Source: Gemmatimonadota bacterium
Lineage (GTDB): Bacteria > Latescibacterota > UBA2968 > GCA-2709665
NCBI GenBank assembly: GCA_028877215.1
Contig: JAPPFJ010000003.1
Location: 1-64,000 of the forward strand
DNA length: 64,000 bases
Reading direction: 5' to 3'
Under the pieces are notes generated by a model. It saw only the letters and a list, made by a program, of their open reading frames with translations. It ran no database searches and had not been told where the DNA came from. Positions 1 to 9,327 of the stretch are shown here, piece by piece. Both the position numbers and the translations under genes were made by a program. Numbering within the stretch: the stretch's first letter is position 1; each line of letters starts with the position of its first letter.

Positions 1-96
1 CCGAGTCCCATCCTGCGATTCGGCGAGGGAGCGCAACGCAGTATTTCGACCGCAATGGCCGGCCGCAGCCCGGATGGGCTTTTTCAACGGGCTGTT
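1..96 (+). repeat. Repeat family A, copy 1 (cut by window start)
   Basis: The right part of a dispersed element. It matches the right part of the full copy at 62425-62585 almost base for base, including the right terminal inverted repeat (TTTTTCAACGGGCTGTT). It contains no plausible gene. It is an incomplete copy only because the window starts inside it. Confidence 0.85.
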
Positions 97-424
97 AAAC
101 ATTCACAATAACTGCCGTATTATATGCGCCTTATGCGGCTTCCTGCAAGGGATTTCGAAGGAGGCGCGACCGCCGCCGCCGACTTCCGGCGCGCGGGGCC
201 CGTCTTGCGGCATGGTAATTCCGGACAATCGAGCTCCGCCTGACGCGGTTCGCACTTGCCGGGGTCTTTTGTGTCTTGACGCGAGGGTGCCTGCGGGTAT
301 CTTTTGTCCCCGCGAGACGCCGAAGCCGTTCCTCTTTCCAATTTACCCGGGTTCGGGTTGGACGCGGCAGCGGACAGGCCGGTTTCATCGACATCCAAAC
401 CCAATACGATCGGAAAACAGTGAG
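97..424. other. Intergenic region with a candidate promoter
   Basis: No convincing gene. An open frame runs through from base 74 into the next gene, but its product before residue 118 is unlike any redoxin and starts in repeat A, so I treat it as leader. A sigma70-like promoter is possible: TTGACG at 276-281 and TATCTT at 298-303, 16 bases apart. Confidence 0.5.
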
Positions 425-1447
425 ATGAATTCAGAATCCCATGGCCTGGAAAGAGGCGAGCGAGCCACGGACTTCGTGCTTCCGCTGTCGCCGGACGGCA
501 AGCCGACCCGGTTTTACTCGAAGGCGGGCGGAACGTCCACGTTGCTGGTTTTTTCCCAGGGCGGAGATGAACGCCTCCCTGGTTTCTCGGCTGAAATGGA
601 GGGACGGGATGTGGATGTCCTGGCGGTCATGGCTTCCGAAAACGCGCCGGGTCCGGGGTGGCCCCACCCGGTCTTCGTGGATGCGAAGGGTGTGGTTCGT
701 TCCGCGTATCGGATCCCGGATTCAGCATCGTCCGTCGTGTTCGTTCTGGATGCGAATCTGCGCGTGCTTGCGTCGATATTGCTGGATGAACCCCGTAACG
801 CAGCGCGCAAGGTGCGAAACGTGCTGGATGCGAACCGGGCGGAGATCGAACCCGTGGTGGTTGAAACGCAGGCCCCGTTGCTGCTGATTCCCAACGTGCT
901 CGATCCCGAAGTCTGCAATTTTCTGATGCAGGTGTGGGAAAACAGGGGCAGCGTGGAAACGGGCGTGGAGCAATCGCAGGGAGCGGCGCGAGGGGAGCGG
1001 ATCGACGTCGAACAAAAGAGCCGGCGAGACCATGTCGTAGACGACGACAAGCTGGTCAGGCTGCTTTCGACTTCCATCGGCCGCAGGGTGATTCCGGAGC
1101 TGCATCGGGCTTTCGCTTACCGCGCCACCCGGTTTGAAGGGTTCAAGATAGCGTGCTACGACGCCGCGTCGGGAGGGTTCTTTCACGCTCACCGGGACAA
1201 TTTGAGCCCGTCGACCGCGCACCGCCGGTTTGCACTGACGTTGAACCTGAACGAGCAGTATGCGGGCGGGTGCCTGCAATTTCTGGAATTCGGCCCCCAC
1301 CTCTACAGACCGGGGGCCGGCGGAGCGGTGGTGTTTTCCTGTTCGCACCTGCATGCGGTTACGGAGGTGACGTCCGGCCGCCGGTTCGCCCTGCTCTCCT
1401 TCATGTTCGGCGATGAGGCGGTGCGGCCTGGACAGCGCACATCATGA
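425..1447 (+). CDS. Redoxin-like / 2OG-Fe(II) dioxygenase fusion
   Basis: 340 residues from the ATG at 425. Residues 1-130 have a redoxin (thioredoxin-fold) look, opening with ERGERATDFVLPLSPDGKP, but no peroxidatic cysteine lies where peroxiredoxins carry one. The C-terminal half is a prolyl-4-hydroxylase-type 2OG-Fe(II) oxygenase: an HxD iron motif in FFHAHRDN, a distal histidine in SHLHAVTEV, and an arginine in the following GRRFAL that would bind 2-oxoglutarate. Known members hydroxylate protein or small-molecule substrates; the substrate here is unknown. It converges with the next gene with 22 bases between stops. The start was chosen because homology begins there; the ribosome site is weak. 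Confidence 0.8.
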   Translation: MNSESHGLERGERATDFVLPLSPDGKPTRFYSKAGGTSTLLVFSQGGDERLPGFSAEMEGRDVDVLAVMASENAPGPGWPHPVFVDAKGVVRSAYRIPDSASSVVFVLDANLRVLASILLDEPRNAARKVRNVLDANRAEIEPVVVETQAPLLLIPNVLDPEVCNFLMQVWENRGSVETGVEQSQGAARGERIDVEQKSRRDHVVDDDKLVRLLSTSIGRRVIPELHRAFAYRATRFEGFKIACYDAASGGFFHAHRDNLSPSTAHRRFALTLNLNEQYAGGCLQFLEFGPHLYRPGAGGAVVFSCSHLHAVTEVTSGRRFALLSFMFGDEAVRPGQRTS

Positions 1448-1469
1448 ATGCCACGGCGGGCGGTGCGTA

Positions 1470-3389
1470 TCACCAGGTGTGGACCATCTTTCCGTCGCCA
1501 GGGAACCAGACCGCATCGGTGAGAGTCGAGAGTCCCACGCCCAGAGTATAGCCGATCAGCAATCCCACGAAAAACGGCTGAAAGCTCCGGTAGAGCGCGA
1601 TGCCGCCAAACCTGAGCACAAGGGACTTGAAAGCCCACACGAGAAAGACGGTAAAGGCCGTGACCCTCACGGGGAACGCGTAGCCCACCGTGAATCCGAC
1701 GGGGTGCAGCGGCCACCAGGGAAAGCGCAGCCGGAGCATGCCCAGGAGCAGGGTGCCCAGAACGCCGGCTGCAATGAATGCAAGCTCCGTTCCCGTGAAG
1801 GTGGGCGGAGCGCCCGCCCACGTGACCACGCGGTTGAACATCCGGAGGCCGTAGCCGCCGAATACGTAAACGTGCCGGATATTCGCCGCGCCGGTGGCGC
1901 TGTAGCAGAGGTTGAGCGTGTAGGCGATCGACGCCGCGAATCCCACCACGAACGCCGCGCAGAGGGCCGCGGTCACCCGGAACCGGTCCCAGCGAAAGCT
2001 GTGCTGGATTCGGGCCACGTGTACGAGCGATGGCAGGATGAATTGCCGGTGGCTTTCAACCACATTGGCCGAAAGTGCCAGGCCCACGTGGTCGGCGGTC
2101 TGTACCTGTGCGCCCAGTATTGCCGCGGTCAGCGCCTGCGTGCGTTGCGGCGTTTCGATGTAGACCAGGCCCGTTTCCGCCACAATCTTGGACAGGCCGA
2201 GGAAAAAGACGAGAAGCAGCCCGAGCTGTACGGTGACCGCCAGGAAGGAAATTCCCAGTGCGTGCAGCCAGGCCACCGAATAGGCCAGGGATACCAGCAG
2301 GCCCACAACGGCGGCGCGATAGGACAGCAGTTCGTCTCTGTCGTCCATACCCGGCTGTTTCCTCCAGGCACTGCGAAATACGCCTGCGATGTGCTTTCGG
2401 GCGATGAAGAGGCCCAGAAGTACGAGCGCGACGAATCCCCCCGCCTGTTGCAGCAGAACCCCGCCGTGGTATTCGCTGCTGACGGTGATGCCGAGGCGGT
2501 TGGTCAGGCCGATCTCGAACAGTGACAGCACGTGGAAGAGCCAGACGGATAGCAGCACCTCCAGGTTTGTGAGGTAGCCGAACGCCGCGACCACGAAGTT
2601 GAATTTGATCTGCAGCGGCGGGAAGTCGTGGCCGAAGGACAGGGTGCTCGAATACGTGGGGCCGAGTGGAATGAAGGGCACGCGGTGAGAAAAGCGGGGG
2701 AGCACGTTCCACGCGAGAACGAAAATGCCGATCGCGAATCCTGCCCAGAAACGCCGGTTATTGAAGAGCGGGATGGCACCCGCGCCGGGATCGGATATCA
2801 TCATCAGCGGCAGCCGGGCCAGGGGAAAGACGATCCTTTCGTGTTCCACCCACTGTTTGCGGAGGATGACGGCGATGCAGAGGCAGGCGAAAAAGAGCGC
2901 GAACAGAAGGGTGAACCACCAGAACAGGGGTACCAGCCAGACCTCCCAGGGAACGGGCTGGCCCCTGGGCAGACCTTCCCACAGGTGCGTGATCGCGCCG
3001 TTCCGGTCTCCGGGGACGGACCAGGACCGCAGGTGTTCCGTAACGTAGTCACCCCACCGGTTTTCGGGCGTGGCCTTGTAGTACGGCGTGGCGAGGACGG
3101 CGACAAGGCGGCCAGCGATGTTTTTCGTTGGAAACGCGCCGCCGATGAATCCCATGCAGAGGATCAGACCCAGTTCCCGGGCGTTCAGAGCCCGGAGCGG
3201 ACGGAAGTGCTGCAGGACCCGATTGACGAGAAAGAGGAGAAGAAACGGCAGCCAGAGCGACATGGGCAGGTGGCCCAGGGAGACCCGGGAGGCCCGAAGG
3301 CGGTAGGTCGTGTCTGTCGCGAAGAGGCAGATGATAACCGTAAGCGCAAGGCCGATGAGGATGGAGCGGCGGCTGACAATATTCGCCAT
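1470..3389 (-). CDS. Large polytopic membrane protein (DUF6785/DUF6784-like)
   Basis: 639 residues from the ATG at 3389. The frame continues upstream to 3677, but that part is low-complexity Pro/Arg-rich and unlike a membrane protein. About a dozen or more hydrophobic segments span the whole length, starting with SILIGLALTVIICLFATDT. Motifs such as NARELGLILCMGFIGG and GLVYIETPQ fit, from memory, the uncharacterised DUF6785 family common in Planctomycetes and Poribacteria-like genomes. Probably an inner-membrane transporter-like protein; no substrate can be named. It is divergent from the GNAT gene. Confidence 0.7.
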   Translation of the reverse strand: MANIVSRRSILIGLALTVIICLFATDTTYRLRASRVSLGHLPMSLWLPFLLLFLVNRVLQHFRPLRALNARELGLILCMGFIGGAFPTKNIAGRLVAVLATPYYKATPENRWGDYVTEHLRSWSVPGDRNGAITHLWEGLPRGQPVPWEVWLVPLFWWFTLLFALFFACLCIAVILRKQWVEHERIVFPLARLPLMMISDPGAGAIPLFNNRRFWAGFAIGIFVLAWNVLPRFSHRVPFIPLGPTYSSTLSFGHDFPPLQIKFNFVVAAFGYLTNLEVLLSVWLFHVLSLFEIGLTNRLGITVSSEYHGGVLLQQAGGFVALVLLGLFIARKHIAGVFRSAWRKQPGMDDRDELLSYRAAVVGLLVSLAYSVAWLHALGISFLAVTVQLGLLLVFFLGLSKIVAETGLVYIETPQRTQALTAAILGAQVQTADHVGLALSANVVESHRQFILPSLVHVARIQHSFRWDRFRVTAALCAAFVVGFAASIAYTLNLCYSATGAANIRHVYVFGGYGLRMFNRVVTWAGAPPTFTGTELAFIAAGVLGTLLLGMLRLRFPWWPLHPVGFTVGYAFPVRVTAFTVFLVWAFKSLVLRFGGIALYRSFQPFFVGLLIGYTLGVGLSTLTDAVWFPGDGKMVHTW

Positions 3390-3603
3390 GGAGTGGGACC
3401 CGGGCTCCTGCGCGAGGTTTTGAGGATGTGGTGACTGCGTGATTCGAACGCGGAATCGACGTCCGGCTGTTGCGTACGGGGCTGAAAGTGGCGATAATAT
3501 GAGGCGTATGGGCCCACGTGTCAACGGGTGAATGGCAGGACTTTCCCAGGCTCGCGTTGTAAGATGCGGGCAGCGTGGGCAGATGGGGTCCGCCGGAGGG
3601 TGT

Positions 3604-4467
3604 GTGTCCGATATCGGGAAGAGTCTACGTATCCGGCAGATGACGTCTGAGGACGTCGGGACCGGCATGCGGTTCAAGACGCTGGCCGGCTGGAATCAGG
3701 TCGAAGCGGACTGGCAGCGTTTTCTGGCGCTTTCGCCCGGCGGCTGTTTTGTCGCCGAGATCGGGGGCGAGCCGGCAGGCACGGTGGTGACGGTGACGTT
3801 CGACGGGGTCTGCGGGTGGGTCGCGATGGTGCTGGTGCCGCCCGGGCGCCGGCGGCAGGGTATTGGTACGGCGATGCTGCGGCACGGGATTGCCCACCTG
3901 CAGTCCAGCGGCGTGGACACGATCAAGCTGGACGCGACACCCATGGGACGGCAGGTGTACGTTCCGCTGGGGTTCCGCGACGAATACGGGCTGGAGCGAA
4001 GGGAAGGGGTCGGAAAGGCGTGCAGGTGGACGTCGGTCCGCGAAATGCGGGACACGGATCTTGCGGACGTGTTTGCCTTCGATACGCCCTGTTTCGGCGT
4101 TTGCCGGGAGGGTCTGCTGAGGTATCTGTACCGGGATTCAGGAGGTTTGTGCGGGGTCTACCTCGGGGAGGGCAGCACGGTTGAGGGATACGTGATGGTC
4201 AGGCCCGGCAGCAACGCCTACCAGATCGGTCCGCTGGCGGCGGTCCACGAGCGGGCGGGCAGGTCGCTGTTCTGCTGGGCGCTGGACAGGCTGGCCGGGG
4301 AACCGGTTTTCTTCGACGTGCCGCTGGAGAATCCACACGGGACGGGGTTGGCCGAGGAATTCGGGTTTTCCGTACAGAGGGGATTTATGCGAATGTTCCT
4401 TGGCAAAGATCCTTACGGAGGATTTCCTCGGCAGGTGTACGCAACTTCGGGACCTGAAAAAGGATAG
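3604..4467 (+). CDS. Tandem-domain GNAT acetyltransferase
   Basis: 287 residues from a GTG at 3604, chosen because GGAGG lies about five bases upstream; an ATG in frame at 3532 lacks such a site. The N-terminal half carries the GNAT acetyl-CoA loop (RRRQGIGTAML) followed by the typical LGF strand (YVPLGFRDEYG). The C-terminal half is a second, degenerate GNAT fold ending VFFDVPLENPHG and EEFGFSVQRGFMRM, as in proteins with a GNAT_C-type domain. Acetyl transfer to an amine is the family reaction; the acceptor is unknown. pdxA follows after 49 bases. Confidence 0.85.
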   Translation: MSDIGKSLRIRQMTSEDVGTGMRFKTLAGWNQVEADWQRFLALSPGGCFVAEIGGEPAGTVVTVTFDGVCGWVAMVLVPPGRRRQGIGTAMLRHGIAHLQSSGVDTIKLDATPMGRQVYVPLGFRDEYGLERREGVGKACRWTSVREMRDTDLADVFAFDTPCFGVCREGLLRYLYRDSGGLCGVYLGEGSTVEGYVMVRPGSNAYQIGPLAAVHERAGRSLFCWALDRLAGEPVFFDVPLENPHGTGLAEEFGFSVQRGFMRMFLGKDPYGGFPRQVYATSGPEKG

Positions 4468-4516
4468 CCGTCGGGGCGATCGCGGCGTACAGGACATGCT
4501 GTGAGAGGGTAATACG

Positions 4517-5536
4517 ATGACACCGCGTCCGTTGCTGGGGATCACGATGGGGGATGTCTGCGGCATCGGCCCCGAGGTGATCGTCAAGGCGCTGAGCCAT
4601 TCGAGTGTCTACGCGTTCTGTCGTCCGCTGGTGATCGGCGACGCGGAAGTACTCGCCGCGAACCTGGCGCACGCGAGCCGCCGGCTCGAGGTCCGGTGCG
4701 TCGACAACCCCGAATCGGGCGAGTACCGCTTCGGACAGATCGATCTCCGGGCGCCGGTCGACCTGGAACTTGCGCGGATAGAGACCGGTTGCGTGTGTCC
4801 CGAAGCGGGCAGGGCGGCCGTGGAGTGGGTGTATCGGGCGGCGGATCTGGCCGCGGCAGGGCGAATCGACGGGATCGCGACGGCGCCTCTGAACAAGGAG
4901 GCGATGAACCGGGCGGGGTTCCCGTATGCCGGTCATACGGAACTGTTGGCGGAGCGTCTGGGCGTGCCGGACGTACGCCTGATGCTGGCCTCGGAACGCC
5001 TTAACGTGGCCCACGTTACGGGACACGTGGCGCTGGAAGAGGTGCCGGAGCGGTTGACCGAAGCACGCGTTTTCGGCACCATCAGACTGCTTAACGATGC
5101 GCTTGCGGATATGGGCCGGCCGCATCCCCGCATTGCCGTGTGCGGCTTGAATCCTCACGCTGGCGAAGCGGGAATATTGGGAAGAGAAGACGCGGACGTG
5201 ATCCTGCCGGCCGTTCAAAGGGCGAACGCCGGGGGGATGCGGGTAACCGGGCCGCTTCCCGCGGATACGGTTTTTCTGAAGGCGTACAACGGCGGCTTCG
5301 ACGGGGTGGTGGCGATGTACCACGACCAGGGTCACGCGCCGGTCAAGCTGGTGGCGTTCCACGATGCGGTGAACGTGACGCTGGGCCTGCCCGTCGTCCG
5401 GGTCTCAGTCGACCACGGCACCGCGTTCGATATAGCGGGCAAGGGCGTCGCGAATGAGGCCAATATGCTCAGCACCCTGCGCCTGGGCGCACGCCTGGCC
5501 GGAAAGAAACGCGTGAAAGCCGATGGAGGTGAATAG
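4517..5536 (+). CDS. pdxA: 4-hydroxythreonine-4-phosphate dehydrogenase family (PdxA)
   Basis: 339 residues, full length for PdxA. It opens with LGITMGDVCGIGPEVIVKAL, and has the metal-binding histidine motifs YAGHTELLAERLG and MYHDQGHAPVKL, and NPHAGE. PdxA oxidises 4-phosphohydroxy-L-threonine in pyridoxal 5'-phosphate synthesis. PdxA2 paralogues act instead on D-threonate or D-erythronate 4-phosphate in sugar-acid catabolism. No pdxJ lies nearby and the neighbourhood is catabolic, so the paralogue role is possible. It converges with the RidA gene, 27 bases apart. Confidence 0.9.
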   Translation: MTPRPLLGITMGDVCGIGPEVIVKALSHSSVYAFCRPLVIGDAEVLAANLAHASRRLEVRCVDNPESGEYRFGQIDLRAPVDLELARIETGCVCPEAGRAAVEWVYRAADLAAAGRIDGIATAPLNKEAMNRAGFPYAGHTELLAERLGVPDVRLMLASERLNVAHVTGHVALEEVPERLTEARVFGTIRLLNDALADMGRPHPRIAVCGLNPHAGEAGILGREDADVILPAVQRANAGGMRVTGPLPADTVFLKAYNGGFDGVVAMYHDQGHAPVKLVAFHDAVNVTLGLPVVRVSVDHGTAFDIAGKGVANEANMLSTLRLGARLAGKKRVKADGGE

Positions 5537-5563
5537 TCCGGCAGCCAGCGTCCGCCATTGCGC

Positions 5564-5941
5564 TCAGTCCATGCCGGCGATGAAATCCATCGTGACAAGA
5601 TAGTCGCCGGTGTCGGTGAAGACCGGTGACCGCGCCGGCGGGTTTTCCGCGAAGAAACCGGCATAGGCGTCGTTGAAATCCGAAAACAGCGACCGGTCAT
5701 TGAGGAAGACGGTGACCTTGAGCACGTTCTCCAGTGAGGTGCCCGCGTCCTCGAGAATGCCGGATACGTTGGTGAGGATGCGGCGCGTCTGGGCCTTCAC
5801 GTCGCCGGAATCCACCTCTCCCGTTTCCGGGTCCACGGCCGGCTGGGCGGATATGAATATCAGGTCGCCGTATATAATGGCCTGCGAGTAGGGGAACTTG
5901 GGGATGTTCCCCTTCGAACTGGTGAACGGTCGTTTCTTCAT
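5564..5941 (-). CDS. RidA/YjgF family protein
   Basis: 125 residues, the usual RidA size. The core YGDLIFISAQPAVDPETGEV, the middle GTSLENVLKVTVFL and the arginine in PPARSPVF match the family, whose best-known members hydrolyse reactive enamines/imines made by PLP enzymes. The C-terminal glutamate of classic RidA appears here as DFIAGMD, so the exact reaction is uncertain. It is divergent from the island's first gene, 96 bases apart, so it marks the left edge of the ancestral chromosome. Confidence 0.9.
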   Translation of the reverse strand: MKKRPFTSSKGNIPKFPYSQAIIYGDLIFISAQPAVDPETGEVDSGDVKAQTRRILTNVSGILEDAGTSLENVLKVTVFLNDRSLFSDFNDAYAGFFAENPPARSPVFTDTGDYLVTMDFIAGMD

Positions 5942-6037
5942 GAGAATGTCCTTTCGGGTGAACGTGCAACAAGCAATCTTCGGATGCCGTAATATACGTA
6001 CCGTTCAGTCCGAGATTACAGATTTTCTGGAGTTTAC

Positions 6038-9000
6038 ATGACCGAATCGAAAAAAGCCAAATTTTCCACGCACGAGCATATCCTGGACAATCGTCACCAC
6101 AGCGTTGCCGAATTTTTGCGCGTGCATCTATCCGATGCCGACGTGTACCGCCTCGTTTCAGCATATTTCACGATTTACGGATACGAGGCATTGGAATCCG
6201 AACTGCGTGGCGTAAAGGATGTCCGCTTTCTGTTCGGCGATCCTGCGTCTGTGGGTGAATTGGACCCTGGAGAGAAAGAGCCGAAATCATACGACCTGAC
6301 GGAAGACGGCCTCTCGCCTCATCACGTTCTCCAGCAAAAATACCTGGCACGAAGATGCGAGGAATGGGTGCGGAGGAGGGGTGTCCGCATTCGATCGATC
6401 GGCAAATCCAACTTTCTTCATGGCAAAATGCATCTAACTGACTCCTCCAATGGAGGAGCGGCGGTTGTCGGGAGTTCAAACTTTACCAAGAGGGGTCTTG
6501 GCTGCGATCAGGGGTCAAACGTAGAAATCAACCTCTCTGCCACCGATCCGGCAATTCGTGCGGAATTGCGCACGTGGTTTGAAGATCTCTGGACAGACTC
6601 GGAACTCACCCGCAATGTAAAAAGAGATGTTCTCGACGCTCTCAACCGGATCGGCAAGGACCATTCACCGGAACTCATTTATTACAAGACGCTCTATCAG
6701 CTGTTCCGGGACGATATAGATGCGAGGGAAGCCAGAGATCAGAATATAGAAGACACGCACCTGTATGATACGGCTATCTGGAATGCTTTGTATAACTTCC
6801 AGAAGGACGGCGTCAAGAGCGTGATTACGCGCCTACAACAACACAATGGCTGTATACTGGCTGATAGTGTGGGGCTAGGAAAGACATATACGGCGTTGGC
6901 TGTTATTAAGTTTTTCGAGCTGAAAAACGAAAACGTGCTCGTGTTGTGCCCCAAAAAGCTGCGCGAAAACTGGGCGCTGTATCCCAGACATTACGCCCAA
7001 AGAGGCAATCCCTTTCTCGCGGACCGATTCCGATACACGTTACTCTCACATACCGATTTGACGCGAGACTACGGTATTTCAGGTGGTGTTAATTTGGAAG
7101 GATTCGATTGGCGTCATTTTGATATGGTAGTCATTGATGAATCGCACAACTTCCGAAACGATTCCAAATCTCGGGTTGACGACCATGGTAATTTGCGCCA
7201 TAGTCGCTACTCGCGTCTGCTGGAAGAGGTAATCCAGGACGGTACACAGACAAAGGTGCTGATGCTGTCGGCGACTCCCGTGAACACGTCGCTTATCGAT
7301 CTTCGCAATCAGATCTACTTGATGACGGAAGGTCGCCAGAATGTCTTTCGCGACAGCTTGGGGATCGGCAATATCGATGGCCTTTTGAAGCAAGCCCAGA
7401 GGGAGTTTAAATCGTGGGAGAGAACGACCGCGCAGACTGGAAGGAAGGACAAGTCAAAGCTATTGGAACAGCTAGGCGCAGATTTTTTCAGATTGCTAGG
7501 TGGAATTTCCATTTCCCGGTCGCGTCGCCAGATCGAGACGTTTTATGCTGACGAAATGGACCGAATCGGCGAATTCCCGGAACAGTTGCGTCCTGAGAAT
7601 CACCATCCACCAACTGACCTTACTGGCGGACTCTCTTATGCAGAACTTACCGAGCAAATCGAAGCATTTGGCTTATCTGTGTATCAACCTTCCAGATACG
7701 TCGTGAGTGAAGAAGCGCGACGACGCCTGGTAGCGGAGAAGCAGACTCTGAGATTCAACCAGGAGGACCGCGAACGTTTTCTGATCGGTATGATTCGCAC
7801 GAATTTCCTGAAGCGGCTGGAGAGCTCAGCTCATTCACTCGCGGAAACGCTAGGTCGGACGGTGGGGAAAATTGACGACTTGATCGAAAAGATCGATAAA
7901 TTCCAGAAGAACCGACACGTGGCGAATGAACGGGCCGACGCCCTTCCGGACGATGACGAAGATGATGAGGAATTCCTGGTTAATCGGGCAAGAAACCCCT
8001 TTCACCTACGCGAGCTCGACCTTCCAAGGTGGAAAGAGGATCTGATCAATGATAGGGAGACGCTGTCTGCCGCATGGGAGAGAGTCCGGGGGATCACACC
8101 GGATCGGGATGGAAAGCTGAAAAAGATCAGGGAGCACATTCAAAACAGGGTGAAAAGTCCTACGAAAGACAAAGACGACAGGGTCAATCGCAAGATTCTG
8201 GTGTTTACGACCTTCAGAGATACTGCGGAATACCTTTATCGCAACTTATCTGACTTAGCGGAAGGGTTGGGTCTTAAATTGGCCCTGGTGGCGGGCGACG
8301 TAACGTATACGAAGTTTGGAGCCAACAACTACAACGCCATTCTCACCAATTTCTCGCCCAGGGCGCGTGGCCGCAATGGCGCCGTCAATGGTGAGATTGA
8401 CCTGCTCATAGCGACCGACTGCATCTCGGAGGGCCAGAACTTGCAGGATTGCGATACGGTTCTGAACTACGATATCCACTGGAATCCAATTCGAATAATC
8501 CAGCGCTTCGGACGAATCGACAGGATTGGAAGCCGCAGCAAGACAGTGAGGATGATCAATTATTGGCCAACCGACGATATGGAAGTCTATCTTCGCCTGC
8601 AAAGCCGCGTGCAGGCGCGAATGGCGCTTGCCGACGCGGCTGCGAGCGGGACAGATGATCCATTGGACGAAGACGCATACGACGGGGTCCAGAGAGAACT
8701 GAGTTTTCGCGATCGGCAACTTCAGCAACTTCGCGAGGAAGTACTCGATCTGGACGAAGTCACGGATGGTGTCGTTATAAGCGATTTTACGCTGGACTAT
8801 TTCTTTGCACAGCTATTGCGCTATCTTGAAAGGAAAAGGGATGAATTGGAAGCGACCCCCAACGGGGCCTATGCTGTAACCCACGGAGAAGGCAATCGGC
8901 CGGCGCCGGGAGTGGTATTTTTCCTGCGGCGGCGTAATGCAGTTAAAGACAGACGGGAAAAAATGGCCAGCCCGATACATCCATATTATCTGGCGTACAT

Positions 9001-9325
9001 CCGGAGCACCGGAGTCATCCGCTACGGTTGCGCCAACGCGCGGCAGGTGCTTGAGCTGTTTGAGTCGCTGGCCATAGGAAAGACCGAGCCTATCCAAGCT
9101 TTATGTGATCAGTTCGACCGTGAGACCCAAAATGGGAAAGAGATGGCAAGTTACGACACGCTGTTAAAAGCCGTCATTGCTGAAATCGGTGGCGCGAACG
9201 TTGCCACGCAGATACGACAACTTGGCATTTTCGGTCAGCGTGACACAAAACTTCCGGTTAATTCCCGCAGTCCGAGTAACGCTGATTTTGAACTTGTGAC
9301 TTGGCTGATTATCTCACAGACCTGA
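6038..9325 (+). CDS. PLD-type nuclease / SF2 helicase fusion, restriction-like
   Basis: 1095 residues; GGAG sits five bases before the ATG. Residues about 20-170 are a phospholipase-D nuclease domain with one HKD motif (H128xK130 in FLHGKMHLTD, then VGSSNFTKRGLG). The helicase core follows: Walker A DSVGLGKT near 275-282, DESH at 367-370, motif III LSATPVN, and motif VI QRFGRIDRIGS near 821-831. Such PLD-SNF2 proteins serve as the motor/nuclease arm of several defence systems (compare DrmD and DrmC of DISARM, which are separate proteins). The sigma-fusion gene begins two bases after its stop, so the two are almost surely co-translated. Base composition is more AT-rich than the flanks. Confidence 0.9.
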   Translation: MTESKKAKFSTHEHILDNRHHSVAEFLRVHLSDADVYRLVSAYFTIYGYEALESELRGVKDVRFLFGDPASVGELDPGEKEPKSYDLTEDGLSPHHVLQQKYLARRCEEWVRRRGVRIRSIGKSNFLHGKMHLTDSSNGGAAVVGSSNFTKRGLGCDQGSNVEINLSATDPAIRAELRTWFEDLWTDSELTRNVKRDVLDALNRIGKDHSPELIYYKTLYQLFRDDIDAREARDQNIEDTHLYDTAIWNALYNFQKDGVKSVITRLQQHNGCILADSVGLGKTYTALAVIKFFELKNENVLVLCPKKLRENWALYPRHYAQRGNPFLADRFRYTLLSHTDLTRDYGISGGVNLEGFDWRHFDMVVIDESHNFRNDSKSRVDDHGNLRHSRYSRLLEEVIQDGTQTKVLMLSATPVNTSLIDLRNQIYLMTEGRQNVFRDSLGIGNIDGLLKQAQREFKSWERTTAQTGRKDKSKLLEQLGADFFRLLGGISISRSRRQIETFYADEMDRIGEFPEQLRPENHHPPTDLTGGLSYAELTEQIEAFGLSVYQPSRYVVSEEARRRLVAEKQTLRFNQEDRERFLIGMIRTNFLKRLESSAHSLAETLGRTVGKIDDLIEKIDKFQKNRHVANERADALPDDDEDDEEFLVNRARNPFHLRELDLPRWKEDLINDRETLSAAWERVRGITPDRDGKLKKIREHIQNRVKSPTKDKDDRVNRKILVFTTFRDTAEYLYRNLSDLAEGLGLKLALVAGDVTYTKFGANNYNAILTNFSPRARGRNGAVNGEIDLLIATDCISEGQNLQDCDTVLNYDIHWNPIRIIQRFGRIDRIGSRSKTVRMINYWPTDDMEVYLRLQSRVQARMALADAAASGTDDPLDEDAYDGVQRELSFRDRQLQQLREEVLDLDEVTDGVVISDFTLDYFFAQLLRYLERKRDELEATPNGAYAVTHGEGNRPAPGVVFFLRRRNAVKDRREKMASPIHPYYLAYIRSTGVIRYGCANARQVLELFESLAIGKTEPIQALCDQFDRETQNGKEMASYDTLLKAVIAEIGGANVATQIRQLGIFGQRDTKLPVNSRSPSNADFELVTWLIISQT

Positions 9326-9327
9326 GC

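Noticed and set aside
1413..3434. Long + strand open frames opposite the membrane-protein gene
   Set aside because: They are antisense shadows in high-GC sequence; their translations are Pro/Arg/Gln-rich with no domain, while the - strand frame has clear membrane segments and family motifs.
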